A stretch of 64,000 nucleotides of DNA from Chryseobacterium sp. E1 (GTDB lineage: Bacteria > Bacteroidota > Bacteroidia > Flavobacteriales > Weeksellaceae): contig CP078104.1 of NCBI GenBank assembly GCA_019203745.1, positions 3,782,001 to 3,846,000 on the forward strand, read 5' to 3'. Within the stretch, counting starts at the first letter, position 1, and the number at the start of each line of letters is the position of its first letter. Below, piece after piece: positions 8,841 to 18,209 of this stretch. Made by a program: the position numbers and the translations under genes. A model generated the notes under the pieces. The model was not told where the DNA came from, did no database searches, and saw nothing but the letters and a program-made list of their open reading frames with translations.

Positions 8841-9146
8841 GTGATATCACGCAAGTTTTTTCGTGATGTTTTTTAGAAAATTCGCTACTGTCAATAGTTT
8901 TTTAATTCAAATGGCTGATCATTAGTGATTTGTGATCTTTGTTTTTATATTATTATTCACTGAGATTTCACCTTATGGGTTTTTCACCGGACATCTGATC
9001 GTAGAAATACTACACTTTTTAAGATTTATACCGCAATGATCCTTTTGACAGAAGAATTCCTTTTATATTTATCGGAATCAATAAAAGGAGGATGGTTTTG
9101 GCTGCTACAGAATTATTGATTTAAAAGATACATTAACTATGAAAAA
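8841..9146. other. Intergenic region between tRNA-Phe copy 1 and a small membrane-protein gene
   Basis: About 300 bases of AT-rich sequence. I see no convincing reading frame, hairpin or RNA in it beyond the upstream part of the tRNA promoter at its left edge. Confidence 0.5.
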
Positions 9147-9568
9147 ATGCTCAAAAGAATATTGATTATTACCGGAATTGGAGTCGTATTATATTTCGGG
9201 GCAGGTTTTCTTGCTGTATTCTTCCTGACATATTTCTCTTCGCCAAAGCGGATAGAAAGTTTACCTAAAGAAAAAGTACTGTTTGCCCGGTTAAAAAAGA
9301 CTATCATTTAGAGAAAATTGAAAGGTCTCCGGAAACGGAACATCAGCTTTTGGCCCCTAAAGATACTTTGATCTATACACTTTACCTTTCAAAAATAGAC
9401 TGTGGTAAAAGTGAAGAAGAGATGAAGTCCGGAGCCTTGGCAATAGCAAAAGAAATCAATACCCTTGATTGGCATCCGAATTTCTATAAATATGAAATCT
9501 TCTTTTATTGTAAACAGTCTCCACCGGGAATCGCAACCTATCGGTTTTTACGGAAAGATCTTAAATGA
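9147..9568 (+). CDS. Small membrane-anchored protein of unknown function
   Basis: About 140 residues with one N-terminal hydrophobic segment (IIITGIGVVLYFGAGFLAVF) followed by a soluble domain containing CGKSEEEMKSGALAIAKEIN and a late YEIFFYCKQSPPGIATYRFL. The frame breaks near 9276; one base restores KVTVCPVKKDYHLEKIE. A repair in the A-run 9142-9147 would move the start to the ATG at 9139 (MKKMLKRI). It lies between two tRNA-Phe repeats, just before a lipoprotein gene. I do not recognise the family. Confidence 0.55.
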
Positions 9569-9613
9569 TACACAGCATCTGTCATAGAAAACACTGAAAC
9601 ATTAAAATAAAAT

Positions 9614-10334
9614 ATGATGAAAAAAGCAAATCCTATGAAATTTTCACTTATCATGCTGATGATTGTTACTGTATGTTCTTGTAAAAAGAACAGAAGACAG
9701 ATACTTCTGATAAGAAAAACAGAAATATCATAAGGAAAGATACCGTAAGTACTAAACCTGTTACAACTATAAAAAGGAAGAAACAACAGTGTATACAGAA
9801 ATCCGGGATGTAAAAAAATAAGGAACTATGGAGAAGGGCCTGTGCAAAGTCTTGATGTACGGTTTAAAGATCATGAGTTCAGGATCAGATATATTCAGGA
9901 AAGAGCTTATATACAGTATGCTGTTAATGGGCGGATTATTCAGGACTGGCAGTTTTGTAATACCAACTTTTATTATGACAGTTCCTATGAAATTGCAGAA
10001 GAGGGAAGTTATCTGCTTTATAATGAAATGATTTCTTCGGGGATATTATTATTTCCAAGCTTTACAGAAGAGTATGCTGCATTCTTTGTATATGAGTTTG
10101 ATAACGGAAAGCTTCAGTACATAAAGGATGTTATACTCGATCAGGGGCTTTCTGCTGATGTTTGGTCAAACACTTATACTTTCAGAGCAGTAAGAAAAAA
10201 GATAAGATACAGATTAGTCTTATTGACAAAAAGGAAAAGAATATATGTTTCAGGACAGAGAAGAATATCCTGAAGAAGAGGAATATAAAAAAGCGAACCT
10301 TTCAGCTGATTTAAAACTGCTGAACGAGAAATAA
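9614..10334 (+). CDS. Lipoprotein of unknown function (frame-broken)
   Basis: The N-terminus MMKKANPMKFSLIMLMIVTVCSCKK is a lipoprotein signal with a cysteine lipobox. A Lys/Thr-rich linker follows, then a beta-rich domain readable without interruption from 9842 to about 10200 (DVRFKDHEFRIRYIQERAYI, QDWQFCNTNFYYDSSYEIA, FFVYEFDNGKLQYIKDVILD). At least four one-base breaks (near 9690, 9770, 9820 and 10200) interrupt it; the repaired protein is about 240 residues and ends at 10334. Family not recognised. It lies between tRNA-Phe copies 1 and 2. Confidence 0.5.
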
Positions 10335-10463
10335 TGAATATAAAACTTCTTTAGCGGGAAAGTCTTATTCTTTGCTCCCTTAAAAATATAATATAAAGAA
10401 TAAAAAACTGACGTTAGAAAAATATCGCATCAGTATAAAAAGAAAAGTCTACGTGCTAAAAAC

Positions 10464-10488
10464 AAAAAAACCTCTGACTAATCAGAGG
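10464..10488 (-). terminator. Terminator of tRNA-Phe copy 2
   Basis: Same CCTCTGA / TCAGAGG stem as copy 1 with a different four-base loop, followed on the minus strand by seven Ts. The loop difference with a preserved stem argues that the structure is under selection. Confidence 0.85.
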
Positions 10489-10495
10489 CTTCAAG

Positions 10496-10568
10496 TGGTT
10501 TCTCCAGGAATCGAACCAGGGACACATGGATTTTCAATCCATTGCTCTACCAACTGAGCTAAGAAACC
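10496..10568 (-). tRNA. tRNA-Phe(GAA), copy 2
   Basis: Identical over 73 nt to copy 1 by reading: same acceptor, anticodon GAA and T-arm. Its terminator (10464-10488) and -7 box (10611-10618) are intact, so it should be expressed independently. Confidence 0.95.
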
Positions 10569-10610
10569 ATTATATTGTTGTTTGACTTACTTCGTTGATT
10601 TAAAGTGATG

Positions 10611-10618
10611 CAAAAGTA
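10611..10618 (-). promoter_or_regulatory. Promoter -7 box of tRNA-Phe copy 2
   Basis: Minus-strand TACTTTTG, same position relative to the tRNA as in copy 1. Confidence 0.65.
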
Positions 10619-10783
10619 GTACATTTTTTTCAATTCTTAAACATGTTTTTTACTTTAGATCCGCTTTTATTCCTAAATATAAGATTAACAGGGCTAAAGA
10701 TTTTTAAAAATACAACATAAAGAATAGAAAACGGATCAGTCCCAAAAGTTGTGGATGTAGTGTTAAGTTTCTAAATTTGGAGG

Positions 10784-11126
10784 ATGTATATTCCTGATGA
10801 ATTAGTAAAGCTGTTACTTCCTGATTTTTTAGTAGAGCATTTTGATATCCTAAAAGCAGAAGATATTAAGGAGTCCTTCATATCGAATTTGAGGAGAAAA
10901 ATATTATCCCCAAGAATTTTCTCATCGCCCCTATTTGTCTAATGGTTTTCATTCTTCGATTCTGGTTGAAGATTTTCCCTTAAGAGGAAAGCAGGTTTTA
11001 CTCCATATAAAAAGGAGAAGATGGCTTGATAAAACCACAGGAGAAGTACTTCAAAGAAACTGGAGTCTGATCGCAAAAGGAACTCGTATGACTGAGGATT
11101 TTGCGATGTTCTTAAAAAAAAATTAG
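10784..11126 (+). CDS. Transposase N-terminal region (orfA) of the ISL3-like element
   Basis: Begins MYIPDELVKLLLPDFLVEHF and continues to KRRRWLDKTTGEVLQRNWSL, ending at a TAG at 11124-11126. This is the DNA-binding part that ISAon1-type elements commonly encode apart from the catalytic part. Two one-base breaks (near 10876 and 10918) interrupt the first third. The reading frame ends on a nine-A run, 11117-11125, where translation could slip into orfB. Confidence 0.65.
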
Positions 11127-12101
11127 TCGATACTAAAGCATTCTCCTGCAAAGCTATTGCAGAGCTTTATGGACTTAACGGGAAAAAGTTTCAGAGACAA
11201 TACAAAAACAGTCTTAGCCGGTTTGAATCCTGGCAACAAAAAAACCATGCTGAATATTGGCTTATTTTTCCTGAAAATATCTCAGAGCAACTATCAATTG
11301 ATGAAGTTTCCTTATCAGATGGTGAGCTTTACACTGTTCTTACTTCGAAAATAGCAAAAGGCAGAAAAGGTAGTATTGTAGCCATTGTTAAAGGTACCAG
11401 GAGTGATAGGGTTGTAGAGCATCTTTTAAAAATAAATAGAAGGCTTCGTCTGAAGGTAAAAGAAATTACTCTTGATATGGCAGGTTCAATGAAGCTTATT
11501 GCCAAACGGTGCTTTCCTGATGCTTTGCAGGTAATAGATCGTTTTCATGTTCAGAAATTAGCTATAGAAGCCCTTCAGGAACTTAGGATCAAACACCGTT
11601 GGGAAGCTATTGACAGGGAAAATAATGCTATTGGAGCTCCTTCAGAAGGAAACCAGGATATACAGAGTTTTGAGAACGGAGACAGCCGGAAACAACTTTT
11701 AGCAAGAAGTAGATATTTACTTTATAAAAGTCGTGAAAAATGGACGATCTCTCAAAAACATAGAGCTCATATTCTTTTTACAGAATATCCTGATTTGAAA
11801 AGGCTTATCAGTTAACGGATGACCTTAGAAAAATATATAATCAGAATATTCAAAAGTCTGTAGCGATGACTAAGCTGGCTCATTGGTTCAGAAAGGTGGA
11901 GGAAGCTGATTTTAAATCATTTTCTATCCTAAGAAAAACAATAATGAATCATTACAAGGAGATCTTAGCTTTTTTGATAAAAGAAGCACTAATGCTTCCG
12001 CAGAATCTTTCAATGCTAAAATTAAAAACTTCAGAATGCAACTCAGAGGAGTGAAAGACAGAACATTTTTCCTCTTTAGACTAACCAAACTTTTTGCTTA
12101 G
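11127..12101 (+). CDS. Transposase catalytic region (orfB) of the ISL3-like element
   Basis: DDE transposase core. The first acidic residue is probably in SIDEVSLSDGELYTVL, the second in EITLDMAGSMKLIAKRCFP, followed by the ISL3 signature ALQVIDRFHVQKLAIEALQE, and the last acidic residue in ASAESFNAKIKNFR. The repaired frame opens KLVDTKAFSCKAIAELYGLN right after the A-run. Breaks near 11200, 11350, 11808 and 11985 interrupt it; I count these as the same one-base errors seen elsewhere. Active or not cannot be decided until the errors are settled. Confidence 0.75.
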
Positions 12102-12188
12102 TCCACAACTTTTGCGCTTGATCCTAGAAAACTTTGCGTGAGAAAAATATTGCATCAGTATAAAAAGAGAAGTCTGCGTGTTAAAAAC

Positions 12189-12213
12189 AAAAAAACCTCT
12201 GAAAAATCAGAGG
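12189..12213 (-). terminator. Terminator of tRNA-Phe copy 3
   Basis: CCTCTGA / TCAGAGG stem and T-run on the minus strand, as in copy 1. Confidence 0.85.
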
Positions 12214-12221
12214 TCTTCAAG

Positions 12222-12294
12222 TGGTTTCTCCAGGAATCGAACCAGGGACACATGGATTTTCAATCCATTGCTCTACCAACTGAGCTAAGAAACC
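12222..12294 (-). tRNA. tRNA-Phe(GAA), copy 3
   Basis: Same 73-nt sequence as copies 1 and 2, minus strand, anticodon GAA. The -7 box is kept at 12337-12344. It lies beside the 3' end of the acyltransferase gene at 12403. Confidence 0.95.
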
Positions 12295-12336
12295 ATTATA
12301 TTGTTGTTTGACTTACTTCGTTGTTTTAAAGTGTTG

Positions 12337-12344
12337 CAAAAGTA
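12337..12344 (-). promoter_or_regulatory. Promoter -7 box of tRNA-Phe copy 3
   Basis: Minus-strand TACTTTTG at the same offset as in the other two tRNA-Phe units. Confidence 0.65.
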
Positions 12345-12402
12345 GTAAGTTTTGGTATACAAAGCAAGTATTCATCATGCTTTTTTATTGAAACCAAAAA
12401 AA

Positions 12403-14240
12403 CTATTGATTATCAGACGGATTATTTTCCTGTTCCTTTCTGATCTGGTCACTCATTTCTTCCAATACCGGTTTGATCGTGTTTTCCGGAAGATCACTGA
12501 TACGGATATACATCAACCCGTCGATCGCATCATTGAAGTTGGGATCCACGTTGAAAGCAATTACTTTCGCATTTTGTTTGATGTATTTTTGATCAGAACA
12601 GGAAGTCTCAGTTCAGGTTCCAGATCATCGATGATCTTATCAAGCTTATTAAGGTCAGATTCCATTTCCTCAAAGAAAATATTCTTATCCCTGTCACGAA
12701 GCTTTACTTTGTACTCATTTCTTGGGGTAATATATTGAGCAACGGCAGAATCAAAATAATTGGAACGCATAAACTCAATCATCAGGGATTTTGAGAACTC
12801 CGAGAATTTATTGGAGATACTTACACCACCCATCAGGAATTTATGATCAGGGTTTCTCAGGCATACATGCACAATTCCTCTCCATAAAAGGAAAAGCGGA
12901 AGTGGTTTCTGCTGATACTCCTGGCAGATATAGGCACGGCCCATTTCGATCACTTTTTTGAAGAAAGGGTGAATGTCCTGCTCAAATTCAAATAAAGAAC
13001 TTGTATAGAAGCCTTTGATGCCATATTTTTCATGACTTCTCTGCCCAGTGCCATCCTGTAGGCTCCGGCCAGTTTCTTCTCACCATTGTCCCAAAGGAAA
13101 AGGTGGTGATAATGCTTATCATATTCATCCAGGTCAAACGGCAGATTACTTCCTTCACCCACTGCACGGAAGGTCAGTTCCCGCTGGCGTCCGATTTCCC
13201 GCATGATAGAAGGAATTTCTTCGTATGTGGTAAAGTAGATTTCGTAATTTCCGTTACTGAACAGCATTTTGTCAGTACCCTGAGTTTGTCAACATCTTTG
13301 ATAATATCCTCAATCGGAGTTTCATCAATAATGTTCTGAACAATATTTTCTTCCTTCAGCAAAGGGAATTTTACAGAAAGATTCTGAAGATTGATACTTT
13401 GAGCCAGAGATTTCCTTTTTCATAATAAGATTTCATCATATAAACCTTACGCTTCAGAAACTCTCCCAGTTCCTCAATCGTTTCCATATCATCCATTGCT
13501 TTCACCGTGATAGGCCTTCCGATTCTGATTCTGATAGGTTTTTCCCTGTCATTCATCATTTCAGCAGGTAGCATCAGCGTTTGTAAATTCGGGTGAAGCT
13601 TGGCTACCTGATAAAAAAGACGGCTGTTCTTGGCATGGAAATACATAGGAACTACCGGCACTTTAGCCATTCTGATCAGCTTAAGTGCCGTTTTTTCCCA
13701 TTCTTTATCTAAGATTTCTCCGTAAGGATTGTTTTTGTTGGAAACTTCTCCCGCAGGAAATATACCTACGCAGCCTCCGTTTTGTAAATGCTTGAGGGTT
13801 TCACGCATTCCCGCAGAACTGCTGTAAGCTTCTTTTCGGTTTTCAAAAGGGTTTACAGAGATTACATACGGCTCCATAGGCTTGATCTTTTCCAGAAGGA
13901 AATTTCCCATTACCTTGAAATCCGGACGTACCTCTGATAAGATCTTGCACATCAGAATTCCGTCTATAGCACCCAGCGGGTGATTCGAAACCAGAATAAA
14001 CGGTCCTGTTTTCGGAATTTTTGCCAGATCCTCTTCAAAAGCTACATAGCTTAGGTTTCTTTCTCTTACAAATGAGTCGAAAAAGTCTTTGCCTTCCTTA
14101 TCTTTTAATTTATCGTATAATTTATTTACTTCATTTATTTTAGCAATGCTCATCACAGCAGATGCTACCGGGTTCTTGAGGAACCCGATTTTACTTAAGC
14201 CGGAAGCTTTGATCAGATCGTTTTTCGAAATTAAACTCAT
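12403..14240 (-). CDS. olsF: Bifunctional O-/N-acyltransferase, OlsF-like aminolipid synthase
   Basis: About 612 residues with two domains. The N-terminal half is a PlsC-type acyltransferase: acceptor motif VSNHPLGAIDG (NHxxxxD), then VGIFPAGEVSNKNN and VVPMYFHAKNS. The C-terminal half is a GNAT-type N-acyltransferase of the hemolysin/OlsB kind: REIGRQRELTFRAVGEGSN, HHLFLWDNGEKKLAGAYRM and LFLLWRGI. OlsF enzymes of this layout, known from Serratia and Flavobacterium, make ornithine lipid by acylating the amine and then the hydroxyl. Breaks near 13380, 13270, 13020, 12950 and 12585 each need one base. The alternative is a related glycine-lipid synthase; the head group cannot be read from the sequence. 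Confidence 0.78.
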
Positions 14241-14262
14241 GTGTGTTTAGTCGCAATTAATA

Positions 14263-15500
14263 TTATTGTGTTACCATTTGAAGTGTATTCTTGGAAATTT
14301 GCTCCAATAATACATTTTTTTCCTGGTAAAATCTCTCAATGTGATCCATCTTCGCATTTCTTACTGTGAATAAAGATACATTTTTAATTGCTTCGGTTTT
14401 AAAAATTTTTTGAAGCTCTTCATTAAGCTCTTCAAGTTGATTAAATTTATCTTCCAGGCACAATGCCAGTGATATAGCAGAGTTTTGCATCAGGGAAACC
14501 TTGATCTTATATTTAGACAGATACCCGAAAATTAAGCTCATATGATCTTCCGCAATGAATGAGAAATCTCTTGTGGAAATTTTCAGTAAAGCCTGATTTT
14601 CCTTTAAAATATAAGACTCCTCATGTTGATTCTTGTCTGAGGCACCTACTTTTGTTCCTTCTTTGGTAGGATCTACGAAAGATTTTACATAAAAAGGAAT
14701 GTTTTTTTGCTGTAGCGGCTGTAATGTTTTCGGGTGAATTACACTTGCTCCGTAATAAGCCATTTCAATAGCCTCTTCATAAGAAATATTCGAAAGAAGA
14801 GATACATCTTCAAATTTTCTCGGATCTCCGGTCATTACCCCAGGTACATCTTTCCAGATCGTCATCGCTTCGGCATTTAAGCAATACGCAAAAATAGCAG
14901 CAGAATAATCAGATCCCTCTCTTCCTAATGTTACCGTAAAATTATTGTCATCAGAACCAATGAAGCCCTGGGTAACATAGCAGATTTCCGGATTAAGATT
15001 CGAGATAAACTCTTCCGTTCTCGTCCAGTCTACCGTACCTTCCCTGTATGAATTATCAGTTTTGATGTAATCCCTGGCATCCAGCCATTGGTTGGTAAAC
15101 TGAATTTCATTCAGGTACTCACTTACAATTTTTGTGGAAATCATTTCTCCGCAGCTCACCACCTGATCATACACAAAATCGTAATTAGGAGATTTATTTC
15201 TTCTTAAAAAGAATCGATGTCATCAAAGAAGAGATTGATTTCAGCAAAAACCGCATGATTTTCAGGAAAAAGACCTTCCGCAATCTCAATGTGTTTTCGT
15301 TTTATCTTTTCAATCTCAGTTTGATAGTTATCTTTTTTGAAATAAAGTTCTACAACTTTTTCCAACTCATTGGTCGTTTTGCCCATTGCTGAAATCACCA
15401 GCAAACATTTGGCAAATCCCTGGCTTTTTAGAACCATGGACACATTTTTCACACTTTCGGCATCTTTTACAGACGCTCCACCAAACTTGAAAATTTTCAT
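14263..15500 (-). CDS. lysC: Aspartate kinase
   Basis: Catalyses phosphorylation of aspartate, the first step towards lysine, threonine, methionine and diaminopimelate. Motifs: MKIFKFGGASVKDAESVKNV (KFGGxS) at the start, SCGEMISTKIV, VTLGREGSDYSAAIFAY and WKDVPGVMTGDPR, then MAYYGASVIHPKTLQP. A C-terminal ACT regulatory region follows (LLKISTRDFSF and onward), about 412 residues in all. The A-run 15206-15210 lacks one base (IDSFLRRNKSPNYDF). The start at 15500 is chosen for the canonical MKIFKFGG; the upstream in-frame methionines add an unrelated tail. Confidence 0.93.
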
Positions 15501-15557
15501 TAAATTGTTAAAAATAAAATTGTTAGATAAAAAATTACATGAGTTTTTTACGGACGT

Positions 15558-15565
15558 CAAAATTA
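15558..15565 (-). promoter_or_regulatory. Probable -7 promoter box of lysC
   Basis: Minus-strand TAATTTTG (TAnnTTTG consensus), 57 bases upstream of the lysC start. No clear -33 element was identified. Confidence 0.45.
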
Positions 15566-15822
15566 TAAATTTACAACGAGATATGAAATAGCCTAGCGGC
15601 CCGATAGAATTAAGATTTCCTTAAAATCAACAATTCATGAAATAATCCGGTTTTTTACGCCTCCGGAATAGCAAATCTGGACCTTACATTTTATCTAACT
15701 GCTTAATATTATGTTGTGTTTGAATTATATTGTATTGAAATACAGTGAGTAATCTCTTTTGTAATTAAATTTTCTTAATGCAATAAATTTTCCGAAATTT
15801 GGGGAAAAGTAAAAAGAAAAAT

Positions 15823-16839
15823 ATGTCAAATCAGCCATTACAGACTTTAGGAGAGTTTCTTATTGATAAGCAGGACGATTTTCAGTATTCTACAGGAGAA
15901 TTTTCTCGTCTTCTCAGTGCAATAAGACTGGCTTCTAAAGTGGTAAACAGAGAAGTAAATAAAGCAGGAATTGTAGATATAACAGGAGCTGCGGGAAACC
16001 AGAATATTCAGGGTGAAGAACAGCAGAAACTGGATGTGATCGCTAATGAAATTTTTATTACGGCTTTGTCTCAAAGAGAGGTTGTTTGTGGTATAGCATC
16101 TGAAGAAAATGATGATTTTATCGATATCAAATGCGGTGAAAATGGTCATTTAAGTAAATATGTGGTTTTGATTGATCCTTTGGACGGATCTTCCAATATC
16201 GACGTGAATGTTTCCGTAGGAACTATTTTCTCTATTTACAGAAGAGTAACTGAACCGGGAACTCCTGTTAAGCTGGAAGACTTCTTACAGAAAGGGATCA
16301 ACCAGATTGCAGCAGGATATGTTATTTACGGATCTTCCACAATGATCGTATATACTACAGGAAACGGAGTGAACGGATTTACACTGGATCCTTCTCTTGG
16401 TACCTATTACCTTTCACACCCGAATATGACATTCCCAAAAACAGGTAAAATTTATTCTATCAACGAAGGGAATTATATCAAATTTCCTCAGGGAGTAAAA
16501 AATTACCTTAAATATTGCCAGATGGAAGAAGGGGATCGTCCTTATACTTCAAGATATATCGGTTCTCTGGTTGCAGATTTTCACAGGAATATGCTGAAGG
16601 GAGGAATTTATATCTATCCTTCTTATTCCCAGGCTCCGAACGGTAAATTAAGATTATTATACGAATGTAATCCTATGGCGTTCCTTGCAGAACAGGCAGG
16701 AGGAAAAGCAACAGACGGATTCAGAAGAATTCTGGAAGTAGAACCTACAGAACTTCATCAGAGAATTCCGTTCTTCTGCGGAAGTGTTGATATGGTAGAA
16801 AAAGCGGAAGAATTTATGCGTATCGACAGCGTAAAATAA
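15823..16839 (+). CDS. fbp: Class I fructose-1,6-bisphosphatase
   Basis: Gluconeogenic hydrolysis of fructose-1,6-bisphosphate to fructose-6-phosphate. An intact reading frame of 338 residues with the class I markers GEFLIDKQDDF, the metal-binding ASEENDD and VLIDPLDGSSNIDVNVSVGT, the substrate-site RYIGSLVADFHRNMLKGGIY and PNGKLRLLYECNPMAFLAEQ. The ATG at 15823 is preferred over an in-frame TTG at 15799, since it gives the usual MSNQPLQTLGEFL start. menC begins immediately after its stop. Confidence 0.95.
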   Translation: MSNQPLQTLGEFLIDKQDDFQYSTGEFSRLLSAIRLASKVVNREVNKAGIVDITGAAGNQNIQGEEQQKLDVIANEIFITALSQREVVCGIASEENDDFIDIKCGENGHLSKYVVLIDPLDGSSNIDVNVSVGTIFSIYRRVTEPGTPVKLEDFLQKGINQIAAGYVIYGSSTMIVYTTGNGVNGFTLDPSLGTYYLSHPNMTFPKTGKIYSINEGNYIKFPQGVKNYLKYCQMEEGDRPYTSRYIGSLVADFHRNMLKGGIYIYPSYSQAPNGKLRLLYECNPMAFLAEQAGGKATDGFRRILEVEPTELHQRIPFFCGSVDMVEKAEEFMRIDSVK

Positions 16840-17841
16840 ATGGAAGCAAATTATTTAAAATATCTGTTAGAATTCAAACGCCCGAGTGGAACATCTCGCG
16901 GCGTTTTGCTTGATAAGGAGACCTTTATTCTGGAAATTGCTGAAAACGGCAAAAAGGAGTAGGAGAATGTGCAATCTTCAGAGGGCTGAGCTTTGATGAC
17001 AGGCCGGATTATGAAGAAAAACTGAAATGGCTCTGTGAAAATATAGAGAAAGATTCCGCTTATTTAAAAGAGGAATTGAAAGAATTTCCGTCCCTGTGGT
17101 TTGGATATGAACAGGCTGTTCTGAATCTGAAATACGGCGGAAGTTTATATTTCCCCAGTGAATTTACGGAAGGAAAATCAGCCATCACAATCAATGGGCT
17201 TATCTGGATGGGAGATGTAGGCTATATGGAAGAACAGATTCAGGATAAACTGGAAAAAGGATTTCATTGCATTAAGCTAAAAATTGGGGTGGACTGGAAA
17301 TCAGAACATGTAATTCTTCAGAAACTGAGAAAAAGTTCTCCAAAGATCAGCTGGAACTTCGTGTAGATGCCAATGGAGGATTCAGTAAAGAGGAAGCATC
17401 AGTTGTTTTGCATCAGCTTGCAGATCTCCATATTCATTCTATTGAACAGCCAATCAAAGCAGGAAACTGGAGTGATATGGCTGAATTATGTGCTCAGACA
17501 CCTACACCCATAGCACTGGATGAAGAACTGATTGGGATTATTGATCCTGAGAAAAAGAAACAGCTTTTAGAAGCAATACAGCCACAGTATATTATTTTGA
17601 AACCTGCATTGGTAGGAGGTTTTTCAGGTTCAGATGAATGGATTTCTCTTGCTGAACATCAGAATATCGGCTGGTGGATCACTTCAGCATTGGAAAGTAA
17701 TATAGGATTAAATGCCATTGCACAATATACATTCACCAAAAAAATCCGATGCCGCAAGGATTAGGCACCGGAGCTTTATTTGTTAATAATTTTGAATCCA
17801 GCTTAGAACTCAGAAATGAGCTGCTGTGGTTCAAGGTGTAA
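16840..17841 (+). CDS. menC: o-Succinylbenzoate synthase
   Basis: Enolase-superfamily enzyme that dehydrates SHCHC to o-succinylbenzoate in menaquinone synthesis. Visible are the catalytic lysine motif HCIKLKIG, the metal-binding LRVDANGGF, IEQPIKAGNW, PIALDEELIG and the second lysine in IILKPALVGGF, plus the end NPMPQGLGTGALFVNN. Breaks at A16952-16956, near A17331-17335 and at A17738-17744 are repaired by one A each, giving about 335 residues. It abuts the fbp stop, so the two are probably co-transcribed. menF and a hotdog thioesterase at 47.6-49.3 kb may serve the same pathway. Confidence 0.92.
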
Positions 17842-17850
17842 AGAAACAGA

Positions 17851-18018
17851 CTAGCCACAGGTTGGGTTGCCCGAATGTTCCCAATCCCATTCCCTGCAGC
17901 ATCTGGCTTTAAAATCCCAGTTGTTGCAGCCAATAGGTACTACCGGAATATCTCCTCCCTGAATGGTTTTCAAATCCCTTTTGTTCAGTTTTTTGAAGTT
18001 GTTGTGTTGTTTTTTCAT
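17851..18018 (-). CDS. Double-glycine-leader cysteine-rich peptide 1
   Basis: An intact 55-codon gene. The leader MKKQHNNFKKLNKRDLKTIQ ends in GG (residues 21-22), as in double-glycine leaders cleaved by peptidase-containing ABC exporters. The core after GG is 33 residues: DIPVVPIGCNNWDFKARCCR, then EWDWEHSGNPTCG. The pattern C-N-N-W-D-x-x-x-R-C-C-x-x-W ... C is shared with the two neighbours. An in-frame upstream methionine at 18102 exists, but 18018 matches the MKNLKKL starts of the paralogues. No processing enzyme or exporter is adjacent. Related bacteriocin-like peptides are common in Chryseobacterium, but I do not know one with a described function. Confidence 0.75.
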   Translation of the reverse strand: MKKQHNNFKKLNKRDLKTIQGGDIPVVPIGCNNWDFKARCCREWDWEHSGNPTCG

Positions 18019-18091
18019 GATAATATTGGGTTTTTGATGAGATGTGTATGTAATGACAGGATCTGGTTTAAAGACTGTCTTAGCTCGTAAT

Positions 18092-18124
18092 AAAAAGCCC
18101 AATGCCGCAAGTTTTAGGCATTGG
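18092..18124 (-). terminator. Probable terminator of peptide gene 2
   Basis: CCAATGCC / GGCATTGG forms an eight-pair stem (18099-18106, 18117-18124), followed on the minus strand by GCTTTTTATT. It lies between peptide genes 2 and 1. Its 26 bases resemble the 3' part of menC (17746-17771) at about 22 positions. Confidence 0.65.
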
Positions 18125-18209
18125 ACATGTATGGGAATACATTTTGAACCTGGTTTATTTCTCTGAAGTGAGATGTGTTTTGGCTCAAAGTGTTGTTTTT
18201 AAAAGTTAA

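Larger units (their letters stand above)
10370..10627 (-). repeat. tRNA-Phe repeat unit, copy 2
   Basis: Second copy of the unit, with the same order (A-rich lead, terminator, tRNA, promoter, all leftward). It differs from copy 1 mainly in the A-rich part (for example ATAAAAAACTGACGTTAG against ATAGAAAACTTTGCGTGC) and in the terminator loop. Confidence 0.8.
10733..12124 (+). mobile_element. ISL3-like (ISAon1-type) insertion sequence, complete, with 8-bp target duplication
   Basis: Both ends are visible. The left terminal repeat (10733-10755) starts GGATCA and contains CAAAAGTTGTGGA; the right one (12102-12124) is its inverse with four mismatches. The direct repeat TAGAAAAC flanks it at 10725-10732 and 12125-12132. 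Length, 8-bp duplication and a GG-starting repeat are typical of the ISL3 family, and the transposase agrees. It inserted in the A-rich part of tRNA-Phe repeat copy 3. Confidence 0.88.
10703..12350 (-). repeat. tRNA-Phe repeat unit, copy 3, split by an insertion sequence
   Basis: The left piece (about 10703-10732, TTTAAAAATACAACATAAAG then AATAGAAAAC) and the right piece (12125 to about 12350) together make the same unit as copies 1 and 2. The 1392-bp insertion sequence sits between them with the 8-bp duplication TAGAAAAC. The tRNA half is complete and the IS lies downstream of its terminator, so the tRNA should be unaffected. Confidence 0.78.

Noticed and set aside
8583..12350. Direct repeats considered as a CRISPR array
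   Set aside because: Units are about 260 bp, each holds a tRNA, and spacing is kilobases with coding cargo; no cas genes are present.
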